Source: GCA-2718845 sp913041905 (lineage in GTDB: Bacteria; Pseudomonadota; Gammaproteobacteria; GCA-002705445; GCA-002716945). From it: a DNA stretch of 6,390 nucleotides. Where the stretch lies: the NCBI GenBank assembly GCA_913041905.1, contig CAJWJQ010000047.1, forward strand, positions 1 to 6,390, written 5' to 3'. Positions 6,337-6,390 of the stretch are shown here, in pieces; position 1 is the stretch's first letter; the number at the start of each line of letters is the position of its first letter. Below the pieces are notes generated by a model. It was given only the letters and a program-made list of their open reading frames with translations, was not told the origin of the DNA and did no database searches. A program made the position numbers and the translations under genes.

Positions 6337-6390
6337 AGTTATATTTCTCATCCCCTTTTTAGCCTTTGGTTCTATCCAAAATGATACAAT
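6317..6390 (+). CDS. 5' end of an exported protein overlapping the GH16 gene (partial)
   Basis: ATG at 6317, in the +1 frame relative to the GH16 gene, opens 24 codons without a stop up to the right edge, overlapping the last 20 bases of that gene. The peptide MLGFINKVIFLIPFLAFGS then IQNDT reads as a Sec signal: a short head with Lys7, a hydrophobic core, and a likely cut around AFGS. No other start is visible and only 54 bases follow the GH16 stop. Such an overlap suggests translational coupling within one operon. The product cannot be identified from this much. By gene order in flavobacterial laminarin clusters, a secreted glycoside hydrolase such as GH3 or another GH16/GH17 is a reasonable guess, but that is inference only. 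A chance open frame is possible over so short a length. Confidence 0.6.
   Translation, partial: MLGFINKVIFLIPFLAFGSIQNDT

Overview
The window looks like a piece of a marine Bacteroidota (probably Flavobacteriia) chromosome. The reasons are very AT-rich DNA (roughly one third G+C by eye), tightly packed genes, no Shine-Dalgarno sequences before the starts, promoter-like elements of the Bacteroidota type (TTG, then TAnnTTTG), a secreted protein with the flavobacterial-style 'SAQ' signal peptidase site, a GH16 lipoprotein, and two transporters from families that commonly couple to sodium. The assignment comes from these features only, not from a marker gene.

Layout from left to right. (1) A secreted protein of unknown function on the minus strand (start at 652) runs off the left edge, probably only just before its stop. 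(2) A 39-bp divergent gap separates it from a 589-residue sodium:solute symporter (692-2461, plus strand). (3) Convergent to the symporter, with 1 bp between the stops, lies a minus-strand pair read in the order mmsA (CoA-acylating methylmalonate-semialdehyde dehydrogenase, 3799-5283) then nupC (concentrative nucleoside transporter, 2463-3782), 16 bp apart. (4) A 132-bp divergent control region (5284-5415) holds two inverted repeats and promoter-like motifs. (5) On the plus strand follows a GH16 laminarinase-type lipoprotein (5416-6336). Its last 20 bases overlap the start of another gene (6317 to the right edge), whose first 24 codons read as a secretion signal.

How the genes may work together (inference). 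MmsA-NupC fits uptake of nucleosides plus the last step of reductive thymine/uracil breakdown, giving propionyl-CoA or acetyl-CoA. MmsA would serve valine breakdown equally well. The GH16 lipoprotein and the overlapping next gene look like the start of a beta-1,3-glucan (laminarin) utilisation operon read away from mmsA. The substrate of the sodium:solute symporter cannot be told from the sequence.

All the full-length genes belong to known families and look intact. I found no RNA gene, CRISPR array, insertion sequence, phage or defence system, and no clearly undescribed system. The most interesting items are the paired inverted repeats in the mmsA/GH16 control region, the overlapping start of the unseen downstream gene, the conserved but functionally unknown secreted protein at the left edge, and the possible nucleoside-to-CoA link. 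No stretch longer than 300 bases lacks a gene.
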